A DNA stretch of 64,000 nucleotides from Angelakisella sp. (GTDB lineage Bacteria; Bacillota; Clostridia; Oscillospirales; Ruminococcaceae), in assembly GCA_020025195.1 (NCBI GenBank), contig JAHHSN010000004.1:1-64000 (forward strand). The letters are read 5' to 3'. Numbering within the stretch: the stretch's first letter is position 1; every line of letters starts with the position of its first letter. Below, piece after piece: positions 1 to 8,005 of the stretch. The notes beneath the pieces were generated by a model. That model did no database searches, had not been told where the DNA came from, and saw nothing but the letters and a program-made list of their open reading frames with translations. The position numbers and the translations under genes were made by a program.

Positions 1-325
1 TACACGATTTTGTTATAGCAGGTCTGTTGGTGTATTTCTTGTTTTGTAAAAAAATTGATAGGTAAGCTTCTTCCACATGCCCCAATAGAAACACACACTT
101 TTAGTGTTATGTGAAACACCGGATGCACAAAAGATAATGCAATCCAAATATAGATGGGCGCTGATCCGACATGAAGTGTTATACCTATCAAAATTATTCT
201 AACAGTCGCAAAGCCGCCTGCCCTGAGTGGGCTGGCGGCTTTTGTTTTTACAAAAATTATTCGGCTTTCATGTAGTGATTGGGCCTGAATCCGTAGTATA
301 TGAGTGAAGCCCGAAAGGAGGCGGT
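1..325. other. Left-edge intergenic stretch
   Basis: This AT-rich stretch holds no complete gene. A reading frame open from the left edge runs to a TAA at 63-65 (about 20 codons, hydrophobic with a basic end) and could be the 3' end of a gene outside the window, but it is too short to identify. A strong terminator hairpin follows at 211-250. The last ~75 bases lead into the sigma-factor gene and contain its ribosome binding site (GAAAGGAGGCGG just before the ATG at 326). I see no convincing sigma-A promoter; an ECF-type autoregulatory promoter is possible but cannot be called by eye. Confidence 0.4.
211..250 (+). terminator. Intrinsic terminator upstream of the sigma-factor gene
   Basis: AAGCCGCC and GGCGGCTT pair, with an inner GCCC/GGGC stem and a TGAGT loop, followed by TTTGTTTTT. 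It separates whatever lies left of the window from the sigma/anti-sigma pair. Confidence 0.85.
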
Positions 326-889
326 ATGATGGTAGACGATGAAAAAATAATACAGTTGTTTTTTGAGCGATCCGAACAAGGTCTTCAAGAGTTGGATATT
401 AAGTACGGTAAGATTTGTAATCATTTTTCATATAACATCGTGAATAACAAGCAAGATGCAGAAGAATGTGTCAACGAAGCCTACTTTGGTGTGTGGAAAG
501 CAATTCCACCAGCTAAACCGAAACCACTATTAGCATATGTATTAAAGATTGTTCGGAATACATCACTCAAAGTCTATTGGAGTAACGAAGCGGCAAAACG
601 AAGCAGCAGATATACGATAGCTTTGGAAGAAATAGAAAGCTGTATTTCAGATTCCAATACCGTAGAAAATGAAATTGATGCGAAAGAGTTAGCTCATATT
701 ATCGAAGATTTCTTAGATACGCTAACTACTGAAAATCGTGTAATCTTTATGCGTCGCTACTGGTTTTCTGATAGTTACAATCAAATAGCCGAATTTATGG
801 GGCTTTCAGAGAAAAATGTATCTGTCCGGCTAACCCGTATTCGTCAAAAGCTGAAGAAGCACCTAATTGAAATAGAGGTATTAGTATGA
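326..889 (+). CDS. RNA polymerase sigma factor, sigma-70/ECF type
   Basis: 187-residue sigma-70-family protein. The N-terminal half looks like region 2 (DAEECVNEAYFGVWKAIP, the usual DAED..Q..F..VW pattern). The C-terminal half looks like region 4: LTTENRVIFMRRYWFSDSYN followed by the helix-turn-helix IAEFMGLSEKNVSVRLTRIR. The start is the first ATG after a strong Shine-Dalgarno. The gene overlaps the next one by 4 bp (ATGA), so the two are translationally coupled. The downstream product has one membrane segment, which fits the common sigma/anti-sigma pairing in gut Firmicutes, where a signal at the membrane releases the sigma factor. AT-rich codon use, unlike the housekeeping genes further right, suggests acquired DNA, perhaps cargo of the element integrated at rlmD. 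The regulon is unknown. Confidence 0.85.
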   Translation: MMVDDEKIIQLFFERSEQGLQELDIKYGKICNHFSYNIVNNKQDAEECVNEAYFGVWKAIPPAKPKPLLAYVLKIVRNTSLKVYWSNEAAKRSSRYTIALEEIESCISDSNTVENEIDAKELAHIIEDFLDTLTTENRVIFMRRYWFSDSYNQIAEFMGLSEKNVSVRLTRIRQKLKKHLIEIEVLV

Positions 890-1587
890 ACGCAAAAAAT
901 TTTTCTGATGGTATGAATGAGCTTGATGTAAAGTATGTTGACGAAACTCTCAACTACAAAAAGGCAGCAAAGCGTCCTGTTTGGATGAAGTGGGGAACAC
1001 TTGCAGCGAGCTTTGCTCTTGTGGCTGTTATTGGAGTTGGCGTGTTGCATGGCGGATTTGTTGGAAGTAAAACTGATATTGCTGTTTTGGACAATGGTGA
1101 ACAAATTGAATTTGTAAAAGGCACCGCCATTGGAGATACCGCATTGGCACTTGAAAATGGATTCTCAAAACCGCTTACGGATGAAGAAGTCGGCACTGTT
1201 TTCGGTGATCTTCCGGTTAAGGCAACAGCTTTGTTCGATGGACAAAAGTTGGTTGGCTTGGAGGGAAAAATCGGAAACATCAAGATGGTTATCGCTACAT
1301 CGGATGTTCCCATGCTGGATACCAAGATTATTGGAACCGAGGAAAAGAGCAAGGTGAATGATACGAGTGTAACTGCCGGATATGTTGTTACAGATCCCAA
1401 CAGTAAGGGAGAGCAGACGGTAATTTATTATGCCACCTTTGCACTGGGCGATTGCACTGTGTATGTTGAAAATGCAGGAGTAAAAGCTGACAGCGAAAGC
1501 GTAAAGAATGAGCTGGCTGAAATCGTTAAAGACTTGGTTGAATACGGAAGTTTTGATCTAAACTCCATCACTCGGGAAGGATCTTGA
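886..1587 (+). CDS. Membrane-anchored protein paired with the sigma factor (putative anti-sigma factor)
   Basis: 233 residues: a short cytoplasmic N-terminus (about 1-35) with basic residues before the membrane, one transmembrane helix (about 36-55, WGTLAASFALVAVIGVGVL), and an extracytoplasmic domain of about 175 residues. The start overlaps the sigma-factor stop by 4 bp. Single-pass topology plus coupling to a sigma factor is the standard arrangement for anti-sigma factors. I do not see a clear zinc-binding anti-sigma motif (HxxxCxxC) in the short N-terminus, so inhibition, if real, uses a different interface. The extracytoplasmic part is not recognised. It could alternatively be a sigma-regulated surface protein rather than an inhibitor. 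Confidence 0.6.
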   Translation: MNAKNFSDGMNELDVKYVDETLNYKKAAKRPVWMKWGTLAASFALVAVIGVGVLHGGFVGSKTDIAVLDNGEQIEFVKGTAIGDTALALENGFSKPLTDEEVGTVFGDLPVKATALFDGQKLVGLEGKIGNIKMVIATSDVPMLDTKIIGTEEKSKVNDTSVTAGYVVTDPNSKGEQTVIYYATFALGDCTVYVENAGVKADSESVKNELAEIVKDLVEYGSFDLNSITREGS

Positions 1588-1682
1588 TTAGAACTGATGT
1601 AGTTCTGGAACTTATGGAAGTTACCGTTCGTAAGCGTTGAATGTTAGCCCTATTCCAATTTATCTAACACTCCATAAAACAG

Positions 1683-1727
1683 AATCGCCGATGTGAGCAG
1701 CTTGCTCACGTCGGCGATTTCATTTTT
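1683..1727. terminator. Long bidirectional terminator between convergent genes
   Basis: A 16-17 bp nearly perfect hairpin (AATCGCCGATGTGAGC pairs with GCTCACGTCGGCGATT, loop AGCT) is followed by CATTTTTT on the plus strand and CTGTTTT on the minus strand. It lies between the anti-sigma-like gene and the convergent DUF6061-like gene and would stop transcription from both sides. Confidence 0.85.
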
Positions 1728-1981
1728 TAATCCAGCGGCTTGTACTCAGTTACATTTTTCAGATACGCTTTCGGATCTCCGTTGAGGATCAGGTCGGCAT
1801 AGGCAATGGGGTCATTGTAAATCAGGTAGTCCAGTTCAGACCGTTCGTACATATTGTCTGCCACCTCGTTCTCCACGGCGATGGTGTCGATGGAGATCAT
1901 GCTTCCATCTGCAAATTTCAGTTCCACGCAGGCCGTGTCCATGTTAAATTCACAAGAAGTCATAAGCATAGCGCACCTCAT
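1727..1981 (-). CDS. Small DUF6061-like protein
   Basis: 84 residues, acidic, no membrane segment or signal peptide. The body (MDTACVELKFADGSMISID near residues 14-32, then ELDYLIYNDP and DPKAYLKNVTEYKPLD) matches what I remember of the DUF6061 family, small proteins carried on integrative elements of gut Firmicutes. That assignment is from memory. No function is known. The gene lies 7 bp downstream of the stand-alone RlmD-tail ORF on the same strand, so the two probably share a transcript. It is closed by the terminator at 1683-1727. Confidence 0.65.
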   Translation of the reverse strand: MRCAMLMTSCEFNMDTACVELKFADGSMISIDTIAVENEVADNMYERSELDYLIYNDPIAYADLILNGDPKAYLKNVTEYKPLD

Positions 1982-1988
1982 AAAACGA

Positions 1989-2246
1989 TCAAATCATCTG
2001 AAAGTACTTCAGCGCCTCGGTGATTGCCTTTTCTTTTTCAGGCGGACACTGGGGAACTCTGGAATCCTCGGATTTAGGCAGATTGTAGTTCACACGCTCA
2101 ATAATGCCGTTCTTCCGTTTGACCTGGGCGATATATAGGTGGCTGACCTGTAAGCCGGTATGCTCTTTCACATAGTCCTGAATCTCACCGTAGGTGGCTT
2201 TACTCTCAGCAGAAGTCAGATCCATTTCGTCCAGATTCAGGTCCAA
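1989..2246 (-). CDS. Stand-alone copy of the RlmD C-terminal tail
   Basis: 85 residues from a TTG start (2246). It is almost identical to the last 85 residues of the RlmD protein encoded at 3953-5584: about four amino-acid differences. Its frame stays open upstream of the TTG through residues equivalent to AEHHIE, back to a stop at 2289-2291, so the copy is cut off just where the tail joins the RlmD core. The sequence TYGEIQDYVKEHTG followed by VSHLYIAQVKRK looks helical and basic, possibly nucleic-acid binding. The ending CPPEKEKAITEAL..FQMI is a hallmark of these tails. I infer it is a displaced rlmD 3' end left by element integration. Whether it is translated on its own is unknown: no strong Shine-Dalgarno precedes the TTG. 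Confidence 0.6.
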   Translation of the reverse strand: MDLNLDEMDLTSAESKATYGEIQDYVKEHTGLQVSHLYIAQVKRKNGIIERVNYNLPKSEDSRVPQCPPEKEKAITEALKYFQMI

Positions 2247-2264
2247 TTCAATGTGGTGCTCAGC
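1989..2264 (-). repeat. Direct repeat copy A (orphan rlmD tail)
   Basis: About 275 bp in the same orientation as 3953-4228, roughly 93% identical by hand count (about 20 differences, mostly transitions at third codon positions). Similarity fades at TGCTCAGCGTTTTGAGTT, which still resembles TGCTCCGCTTCTTTGAGTT in the other copy. The crossover core of an integration event would be expected near there. Confidence 0.8.
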
Positions 2265-2359
2265 GTTTTGAGTTAGAATAATCGCAATTCAGTTTCCATA
2301 TAAAACCGGAAAATCAGCTTTTTAGGTCCAAACAGAGCTTTAACTATACAAAGTGCCGC

Positions 2360-3937
2360 TTACCCCAGGTTAATATGACCTTTTATAATATCAGGCACAT
2401 GCTTTGATGTAATCTCATACTCTATTTTTTCAGGAAGTCTTCCGAAAACGAGCACAGACGGAAAAGCCATTTTCGTGTTGTGTTTAATATAGGAAATATG
2501 AAACATCAAAATGTCATTATCATCTTTTTCATACATTTGATAACTGATAATACGTTTCAATTGTTCTGCGTACTTGTGCTTGTGCTTTTTATATTCATCC
2601 ATTGCTGATGTATTACGAAGCAGAGCTGGCATTTGGTAATCAAAATCAACGGGTGAGGGAGCATAGTCGCTATAACTGCCAACATCGGCCGTGGGTTCCA
2701 TTTCATATACGCTTTCCAAGAAACGCATATCCAATATCCGTTCAATTATATTAATCTCAGGAATTGGAAAGCATTCACACGGTATAGTGCATCCTTTTGG
2801 GATATATAACTTTACATCTACATCTTCATCAAATGAAGTCCCAACATTGGCTACTACTAATTCTACAATTTTTTGCGCATCAACCTGCGAAAAATATGAA
2901 GTGTATTCTTCATACTCAATAATAGACCAATATAAATCTTGCATAGATTCATAGCGCTGTTTTTCTTCGTCAGTTCCCTCTAATGAGATGCCGCTATTTC
3001 CATACGGGAGTGTAGGAAAAGAAGTTCTCTTTTTCAGATTGCCTACATACCAAAACGACTCATCTAATTCCAACCCGTTAGATTTAGCAAATTTCAAAAT
3101 TTCAGACTTCCATCTCTCTGGAATATCTGCATCCATTCCGATCCCAAAGAGATCTCTTGTGGACTCTAACGCTTTCGCTAACTCATATGACTTATCGGGT
3201 ATTACATTTGTGGAGGTATCTTCCTCTTTCTTAGGTGTCCGCTGCGGCAAGCAAGTTTTCTGTAAATTAGTGACTTTAATACAGATATCTTGAAACTGAT
3301 CTGCAATGAGTTTACTTTTTACAAAATCCGATTGATACACTGAAGCTGTATTAATGTCCCCCGAATTATAATCTTGAATCTGTAACGCTGGCATTAATGA
3401 ACCTGACCTTTGGGGTTCTTCACCTGTCATTAAAGGCAAAAAATACATAGTAAGGTGATTAGAAAACTGCGTTCGGAAATCATCTTCACTTTTTACAGTT
3501 GAATATAATCCTCCGCTCCTATATTTTTCTTTAAAATCATTCACTTTTTGATACTGAGCTTGGTTGATATTAGAGGGGCTGATCGGTGCATCTACAAAAT
3601 ACAAAAACACTTGTTTACCAGAAGATAGCATTTCTGCAATTTCTTCTTCGGTTCCGGAATCATATTTATCGGTAGATGTTCCGAATTTTGTCCAGAAAAT
3701 TGCTACAGCTGCATCGCAGTCACGCACAAATTGTTTATTTAGTAACTCCTGTGGCCTATCTCCAGACTGAGGAAAACTGTCCGTGGACCAGTGGCGAGTT
3801 ACAATTTCCGAATTATTAAGTCTCCCCAGAGTATGGTTAAAGGTTTCTACACACTCCTTTACGACATCCGCATACTGTAAAACATCACCTGGGCAAGAGA
3901 TGAGTAAATCATAAGCTGTAATCCCTGTTCTTGGCAT
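2360..3937 (-). CDS. DUF4062/TIR-like N-terminal domain protein, candidate defence effector
   Basis: 525 residues. Residues about 7-170 match the DUF4062 type of TIR/nucleoside-deoxyribosyltransferase-like fold: YDLLISCPGDV (strand and loop 1), GDRPQELLNKQFVRDCDAAV (about 59-78), IFWTKFGTSTD, and SGTEEEIAEML (94-104), whose Glu residues sit where TIR enzymes keep the catalytic acid. FLYFVD ends the core. The remaining ~350 residues are not recognised. They contain an all-helical stretch and a late beta-rich part (VVANVGTSFDEDVDVKLYIP, and KIEYEITSKH near the end) that could be a sensor or ligand-binding sandwich. Domains of this type are common in bacterial immune proteins. The gene starts 16 bp after the rlmD stop, with GGAGG in that gap, and is clearly lower in GC than rlmD. 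It is flanked by two copies of the rlmD tail, so it looks like cargo. The defence role is inference. Confidence 0.65.
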   Translation of the reverse strand: MPRTGITAYDLLISCPGDVLQYADVVKECVETFNHTLGRLNNSEIVTRHWSTDSFPQSGDRPQELLNKQFVRDCDAAVAIFWTKFGTSTDKYDSGTEEEIAEMLSSGKQVFLYFVDAPISPSNINQAQYQKVNDFKEKYRSGGLYSTVKSEDDFRTQFSNHLTMYFLPLMTGEEPQRSGSLMPALQIQDYNSGDINTASVYQSDFVKSKLIADQFQDICIKVTNLQKTCLPQRTPKKEEDTSTNVIPDKSYELAKALESTRDLFGIGMDADIPERWKSEILKFAKSNGLELDESFWYVGNLKKRTSFPTLPYGNSGISLEGTDEEKQRYESMQDLYWSIIEYEEYTSYFSQVDAQKIVELVVANVGTSFDEDVDVKLYIPKGCTIPCECFPIPEINIIERILDMRFLESVYEMEPTADVGSYSDYAPSPVDFDYQMPALLRNTSAMDEYKKHKHKYAEQLKRIISYQMYEKDDNDILMFHISYIKHNTKMAFPSVLVFGRLPEKIEYEITSKHVPDIIKGHINLG

Positions 3938-3952
3938 GTTTGATTTCCTCCA

Positions 3953-4228
3953 TCAAATCATCTGAAAATGCTTCAGTGCCTCAGTGATTGCCTTTTCTTT
4001 TTCAGGCGGACACTGAGGAACTCTGGAATTTTCGGATTTAGGCAAGTTGTAGTTCACACGCTCAATAATGCCGTTCTTCCGCTTGACCTGGGCGATATAC
4101 AGGTGGCTAACCTGTAAGCCGGTATGCTCTTTCACATAATCCTGAATCTCACCGTAGGTGGCTTTGCTCTCGGCAGAAGTCAGATCCACCTCGTCCAGAT
4201 TCAGGTCCACTTCGATGTGATGCTCCGC
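3953..4228 (-). repeat. Direct repeat copy B (rlmD tail fused to rlmD)
   Basis: The counterpart of the repeat at 1989-2264. It encodes the last ~90 codons of rlmD, after the point where the ordinary family C-terminus (VETVVLLS) ends. Its base composition and codon use match the left-hand accessory DNA, not the rlmD core. Confidence 0.8.
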
Positions 4229-5584
4229 TTCTTTGAGTTTGGACAATAATACTACCGTTTCTACATGCGCCGTGCGGGGGAAGAGATCCACCGGGCGGAC
4301 TTTTCGGGGGAGATAGCCCTTCCCGGCGAGGATTTTAAGATCCCTTGCCAGTGTGGAGGGGTTGCAGCTGACCATGACCAGACGGTCGGGCGCCATGCGG
4401 ACCACGGCCTCCAGCGTTTTTTCGTCACAGCCTTTTCGGGGCGGGTCCAGAACAATCACATTGGGGCGAAGTCCCTCGACGGCGAGCTTTTCCGCCGCTT
4501 TGGCGGCGTCCGCTACAATAAATTCCGCGTTGGTCCGTCCCGCGCGCCGGGCGTTTTCCCGGGCGTTGAGGACCGCGCTCTCCACGATCTCCACCCCGAT
4601 GAGCCGGCCGGCCTGCTCCGCCATCGAAAGCCCGATGGTGCCCGCGCCGCAGTAGAGATCGAGCAGCAGGTCGCCGGGGGAAAGAGCCGCCATTTCCGCG
4701 GCCTCCTGATAGAGCCGTTCGGCGCCGTCGTGGTTCACCTGATAGAAGGAATGGGGGGAGAGATCGACCGTCACGCCGGAAAGCCGGTCGGTGATGTGAT
4801 CCTTGCCCCAGAGGACGATGGTTTCCCGCCCCAGAATGACGTTGGTGTTTTGGGTGTTGCAGTTGAGGAGCAGGGAAGCGACCGTGGGAAAGCGCGCGGT
4901 CATCCTTTGGATGAAAGCGCCGGCGTGGGGAAGCTCCCGGCCATTGAGGACAAGGGTCACCATAACCTCCCGGGTGACCTCCGCCTGCCGGAGATAGAGA
5001 TGCCGGAGCAGTCCCGTCCCGCTCTTTTCATCATAAAGGGGCAGCTTATATTCCATGGCGAATTCGCAGACCGCCTCCGCAATCTCGGAAAAGAGGGGCG
5101 GCTGCAGGGGACAGGCGCCGGAGCGGATGACCCGGTGAGAGCGCGGCGCGTAAAAACCGCAGAAGACACCGTTTTCATCCTCCCCGAAAGGGTACTGCGC
5201 TTTGTTGCGGTAGCCGTTTGCCTTGGGGGAGGGGAGAATGGGGAGCGGCTCCAGAGAAAAGCCGCCGATCCTTTGGATGGCGTCCGCCACCCAGAGGGCT
5301 TTTTCCCGAAGCTCGGCCTCATAGGTCATGTGCCGCAGCTGACAGCCGCCGCATTTCTTGTAGGCGGGGCAGTCGGAGAGAATGCGGTCGGGAGAAGGCT
5401 TTCGGATCCGTTCGATGATCCCGAAGCAGTAGTGGCTCATCACCTTGACTATCCTTACATCCAGCTCGTCTTCGCGGGCGGTCATCGGCACAAAGACAGC
5501 GACGGTATCATAATGACCGACACCGTTTCCGGTGATGGTAACCGATTCAATGGTGAGAGGGATGATCTGATTCTTTTTGAGCAT
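3953..5584 (-). CDS. rlmD: 23S rRNA (uracil-1939-C5)-methyltransferase with foreign C-terminal tail
   Basis: 543 residues. An N-terminal TRAM domain (about 1-60) is followed by the 4Fe-4S cysteine motif CPAYKKCGGC (C72, C78, C81; the fourth probably in GACPL), then the SAM-binding motif LLDLYCGAGTIGLSMA, DPPRKGCDE, and the catalytic-cysteine segment MVSCNPSTLARDL. It methylates a uridine of 23S rRNA using SAM. The normal end of the family is near PVDLFPRTAHVETVVLLSK. The ~90 residues after it (AEHHIEVDLNLDEVDL through HFQMI) are extra, and are repeated as a stand-alone ORF at 1989-2246. I read this as the scar of an element that integrates at the rlmD 3' end and supplies its own tail. ATG start preceded by AGGAGG. 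A TATAAT-like box sits about 65 bp upstream (5648-5653, minus strand). Confidence 0.92.
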   Translation of the reverse strand: MLKKNQIIPLTIESVTITGNGVGHYDTVAVFVPMTAREDELDVRIVKVMSHYCFGIIERIRKPSPDRILSDCPAYKKCGGCQLRHMTYEAELREKALWVADAIQRIGGFSLEPLPILPSPKANGYRNKAQYPFGEDENGVFCGFYAPRSHRVIRSGACPLQPPLFSEIAEAVCEFAMEYKLPLYDEKSGTGLLRHLYLRQAEVTREVMVTLVLNGRELPHAGAFIQRMTARFPTVASLLLNCNTQNTNVILGRETIVLWGKDHITDRLSGVTVDLSPHSFYQVNHDGAERLYQEAAEMAALSPGDLLLDLYCGAGTIGLSMAEQAGRLIGVEIVESAVLNARENARRAGRTNAEFIVADAAKAAEKLAVEGLRPNVIVLDPPRKGCDEKTLEAVVRMAPDRLVMVSCNPSTLARDLKILAGKGYLPRKVRPVDLFPRTAHVETVVLLSKLKEAEHHIEVDLNLDEVDLTSAESKATYGEIQDYVKEHTGLQVSHLYIAQVKRKNGIIERVNYNLPKSENSRVPQCPPEKEKAITEALKHFQMI

Positions 5585-5770
5585 GATGAGTCCTCCTGGG
5601 ATAGAATAGGAGCGGAAAAGAAGCGATTTTTCCGCTTTACCAGAGTGATTATAACATAATACGGGACTTTATAGAAGGGATTCCGCACGGTGGCTTTCTT
5701 TTTGGGCGAAAAAGTGGTAAAATACTAATCTATGAGTCTTTAAGAATGAAAACCGGGAGGAGGGCATGGC

Positions 5771-7678
5771 ATGAGGATTTCACTGAATGACATTTCCAAA
5801 AGCTTTGGGAGCGATCTCATCTTTTCCGAGGTCTCAGCCAAAATAGAAGACCATGACCGTGTGGGCCTTGTCGGTATCAACGGCGCCGGAAAAACCACCC
5901 TCCTCAAGGTAATCTGCGGAGAGGAGGACATCGATTCCGGAGAGATTGCCCGCGGAAACGACCTCACCATCGGCTACCAGAAGCAGAATTGCGGCCTGAT
6001 GCAGGAGAGCACCATCCGGGAGGAGATGCGCTCGGTCTTTGCCGACGTTTACGAGATGGAGGCGGAGATGCACCGCCTGAGAGAGGAAATGGCGCAGGAT
6101 CCCGCGGCTTTGGAGCGCTACAAGCTTTTGGAGGACGCTTTTTTGGCGCGGGACGGCTATCAGGTCGAGGTCAAGATCAACCGCGTGCTGACCGGCATGG
6201 GCTTTACCGAAAACGGCTTCGACCAGTCCATCGCGAAGCTTTCCGGCGGAGAACAGACCCGTCTTGCTATCGCGAAGCTCCTTTTGGAAAGCCCCAGCCT
6301 TCTTGTTCTCGATGAGCCGACCAACCACCTCGATTTCAAGACGCTTGCCTGGCTGGAGGAGTATCTTTCCTCCTATTCCGGCGCCATCCTCATTGTCTCA
6401 CATGACCGTTATTTCCTCGATAAGCTCTGCACCAAGGTCTGGGAGCTGGAGGACGCCGTGCTTCGGGAATATAAGGGCAACTACTCCGCCTATACCCGCC
6501 AGCGGGAGGAACAGGACGCCCGCCAGAGAAAGCTCCTCGCGGCGCAGATGGAGGAGAGAGCGAAGCTCACGGAGTATGTGGAAAAGAACCTGGTGCGGGC
6601 CTCTACCACCAAAATGGCGCAGTCCCGAAGAAAACAGCTGGAAAAGATGGAGCCGGTGGAAAAGCCGCACAGAAGGCTGAAGCCCCCGAAGCTGCATCTG
6701 GAATACGAGACGGAGCCGGTAAAGGACGTCCTTTCGGTGGAGGGCATGACCCTCACGGTGGGGGAAGGGGACCGGAAACGAACGCTTCTCCGCGACGTGG
6801 AATTTACCGTTCACCGCGGCGATAAGATCGCCGTCATCGGTGGCAACGGCGCCGGCAAGACTACCCTCATAAGGGCCATCCTCCGGGAGGGCGACAGCAA
6901 CGGCCGGGTGCGCTGGGGACGCGGGGTGCGCTCCTCCTATTTTGATCAGGGGAGCGACAGCCTTGACCAGAACCTCACGGTGCTGGATACCATGTGGAAG
7001 GCATACCCCCGGCTCTATGAGACGGTGCTTCGCAGTACCCTCGGCTCGATGGGACTGACCGGTGAGGACGCTTTTCTTCGGGTCTCTCAGCTTTCGGGCG
7101 GGGAGCGGGCGCGCCTCAAGCTGGCCATCATCTGCCTTGCGGGAAGCAACGTTCTCATTCTGGATGAGCCCACCAACCACCTTGACCTCCAGTCCAAGGA
7201 GGTGCTGCAGGAGGCGCTTTCGGAATATACCGGCACGCTCATCATTGTTTCGCATGACCGCTACCTCCTAGACCGTGTCCCGACCCGCATTTTTTCTCTG
7301 GAGGATCAGGTCCTGCACCAGTATCCCGGCAAATACTCCGATTATCTGCGGCTTTCCGCCGAGGAGCGCACCGGGAAGCCCGCCGCCCCCAAGGCGGAAA
7401 AGGTCGTTTCGGAGCAGACCAAACTCTATAATAAGGGAAAAGAGCAGCGCCGGCTCGACGCCCGCCGCCGAAAGGACTACGCCGAAACCGAGGCAAAGAT
7501 CGCGGCGCTGGAGGAGGAGCAGGAGGAAATCCGTCACCTCATGGATTCCGAGGAGGTGCGGGAGGATTACCAGCGCCTGCAGGAGCTCTGCGCCCGCACC
7601 GAGGAGATCGTCAGAGAACAGGAAACGCTGATGGAGCACTGGCTCACCCTCTCGGAGGAGCTTGGACTAAACGAATAA
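5771..7678 (+). CDS. ABC-F family ATPase (ribosome-associated, YdiF/EttA-like)
   Basis: 635 residues with two ABC domains and no membrane segments. Domain 1: Walker A GINGAGKTTLLK, signature LSGGEQTRLAIAKLL, Walker B LLVLDEPTNHLD. Domain 2: GGNGAGKTTLIR, LSGGERARLKLA, VLILDEPTNHLD. Between them is the charged linker typical of ABC-F proteins, and the last ~90 residues form a predicted coiled coil rich in Glu/Arg. ABC-F proteins bind the ribosomal E site and act as translation factors or antibiotic-protection proteins. The plain length and coiled-coil tail favour a housekeeping YdiF-like member over a resistance protein, but the sequence alone does not settle this. The start follows GGGAGGAGGGC; an ATG at 5766 leads straight into a stop. 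Monocistronic, closed by the terminator at 7687-7727. Confidence 0.9.
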   Translation: MRISLNDISKSFGSDLIFSEVSAKIEDHDRVGLVGINGAGKTTLLKVICGEEDIDSGEIARGNDLTIGYQKQNCGLMQESTIREEMRSVFADVYEMEAEMHRLREEMAQDPAALERYKLLEDAFLARDGYQVEVKINRVLTGMGFTENGFDQSIAKLSGGEQTRLAIAKLLLESPSLLVLDEPTNHLDFKTLAWLEEYLSSYSGAILIVSHDRYFLDKLCTKVWELEDAVLREYKGNYSAYTRQREEQDARQRKLLAAQMEERAKLTEYVEKNLVRASTTKMAQSRRKQLEKMEPVEKPHRRLKPPKLHLEYETEPVKDVLSVEGMTLTVGEGDRKRTLLRDVEFTVHRGDKIAVIGGNGAGKTTLIRAILREGDSNGRVRWGRGVRSSYFDQGSDSLDQNLTVLDTMWKAYPRLYETVLRSTLGSMGLTGEDAFLRVSQLSGGERARLKLAIICLAGSNVLILDEPTNHLDLQSKEVLQEALSEYTGTLIIVSHDRYLLDRVPTRIFSLEDQVLHQYPGKYSDYLRLSAEERTGKPAAPKAEKVVSEQTKLYNKGKEQRRLDARRRKDYAETEAKIAALEEEQEEIRHLMDSEEVREDYQRLQELCARTEEIVREQETLMEHWLTLSEELGLNE

Positions 7679-7686
7679 AAAAAGAA

Positions 7687-7727
7687 GGACCCCCTTTCAC
7701 GAACCGTTCGCGAGAGGGGATCTTTTT
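7687..7727. terminator. Terminator between convergent ABC-F gene and aro operon
   Basis: GACCCCCTTTC pairs with GAGAGGGGATC around a GAACCGTTC-type loop (one mismatch, one GU) and runs into TTTTTAT. It serves the ABC-F gene and, with the A-rich 5' side, probably also the convergent aro operon. Confidence 0.7.
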
Positions 7728-7735
7728 ATGATTTT

Positions 7736-8005
7736 TCAGGTTTCTGGGGGAAGAAGCTCCTTCTGGCGCTCCCGGGAAAGCCGGAACAGCGTCTTAAAAA
7801 GCTCCTCGGCATAGGGGGCAAGCTCCCCCGAGGCACTTTTTACCCGCGCCAAAATCTCCTCCTCCCGACGGGGGACCGAGACCGGAGCGCCGCTTTCGGC
7901 TTTCTTTCGGCCTATGGCCTCCGCGAGTGCCATCCGCCGCAGAAAGAGACGGAGCAGCTCCTCGTCCAGAGCGTCAATCTGCCCGCGCAGTTCAGAAAGA
8001 TCCAT
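7736..8005 (-). CDS. Chorismate mutase, AroQ type
   Basis: 89-residue all-helical protein: LRGQIDALDEELLRLFLRRM, then AEAIGRKKAESGAPV, RREEEIL and a final helix. This is the AroQ chorismate mutase pattern (R/D pair in helix 1, K in G..K, and R..E..I). It converts chorismate to prephenate, the first step to Phe and Tyr. Its start overlaps the aroC stop by 14 bp, so it is translationally coupled as the last gene of the shikimate operon. No prephenate dehydrogenase or dehydratase domain is attached; those must be encoded elsewhere. Confidence 0.85.
   Translation of the reverse strand: MDLSELRGQIDALDEELLRLFLRRMALAEAIGRKKAESGAPVSVPRREEEILARVKSASGELAPYAEELFKTLFRLSRERQKELLPPET

Noticed and set aside
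4265..5659. 464-codon open frame antisense to rlmD
   Set aside because: High-GC coding DNA leaves long open frames on the opposite strand. This one has no family motifs or ribosome site, while the minus-strand frame is clearly RlmD.
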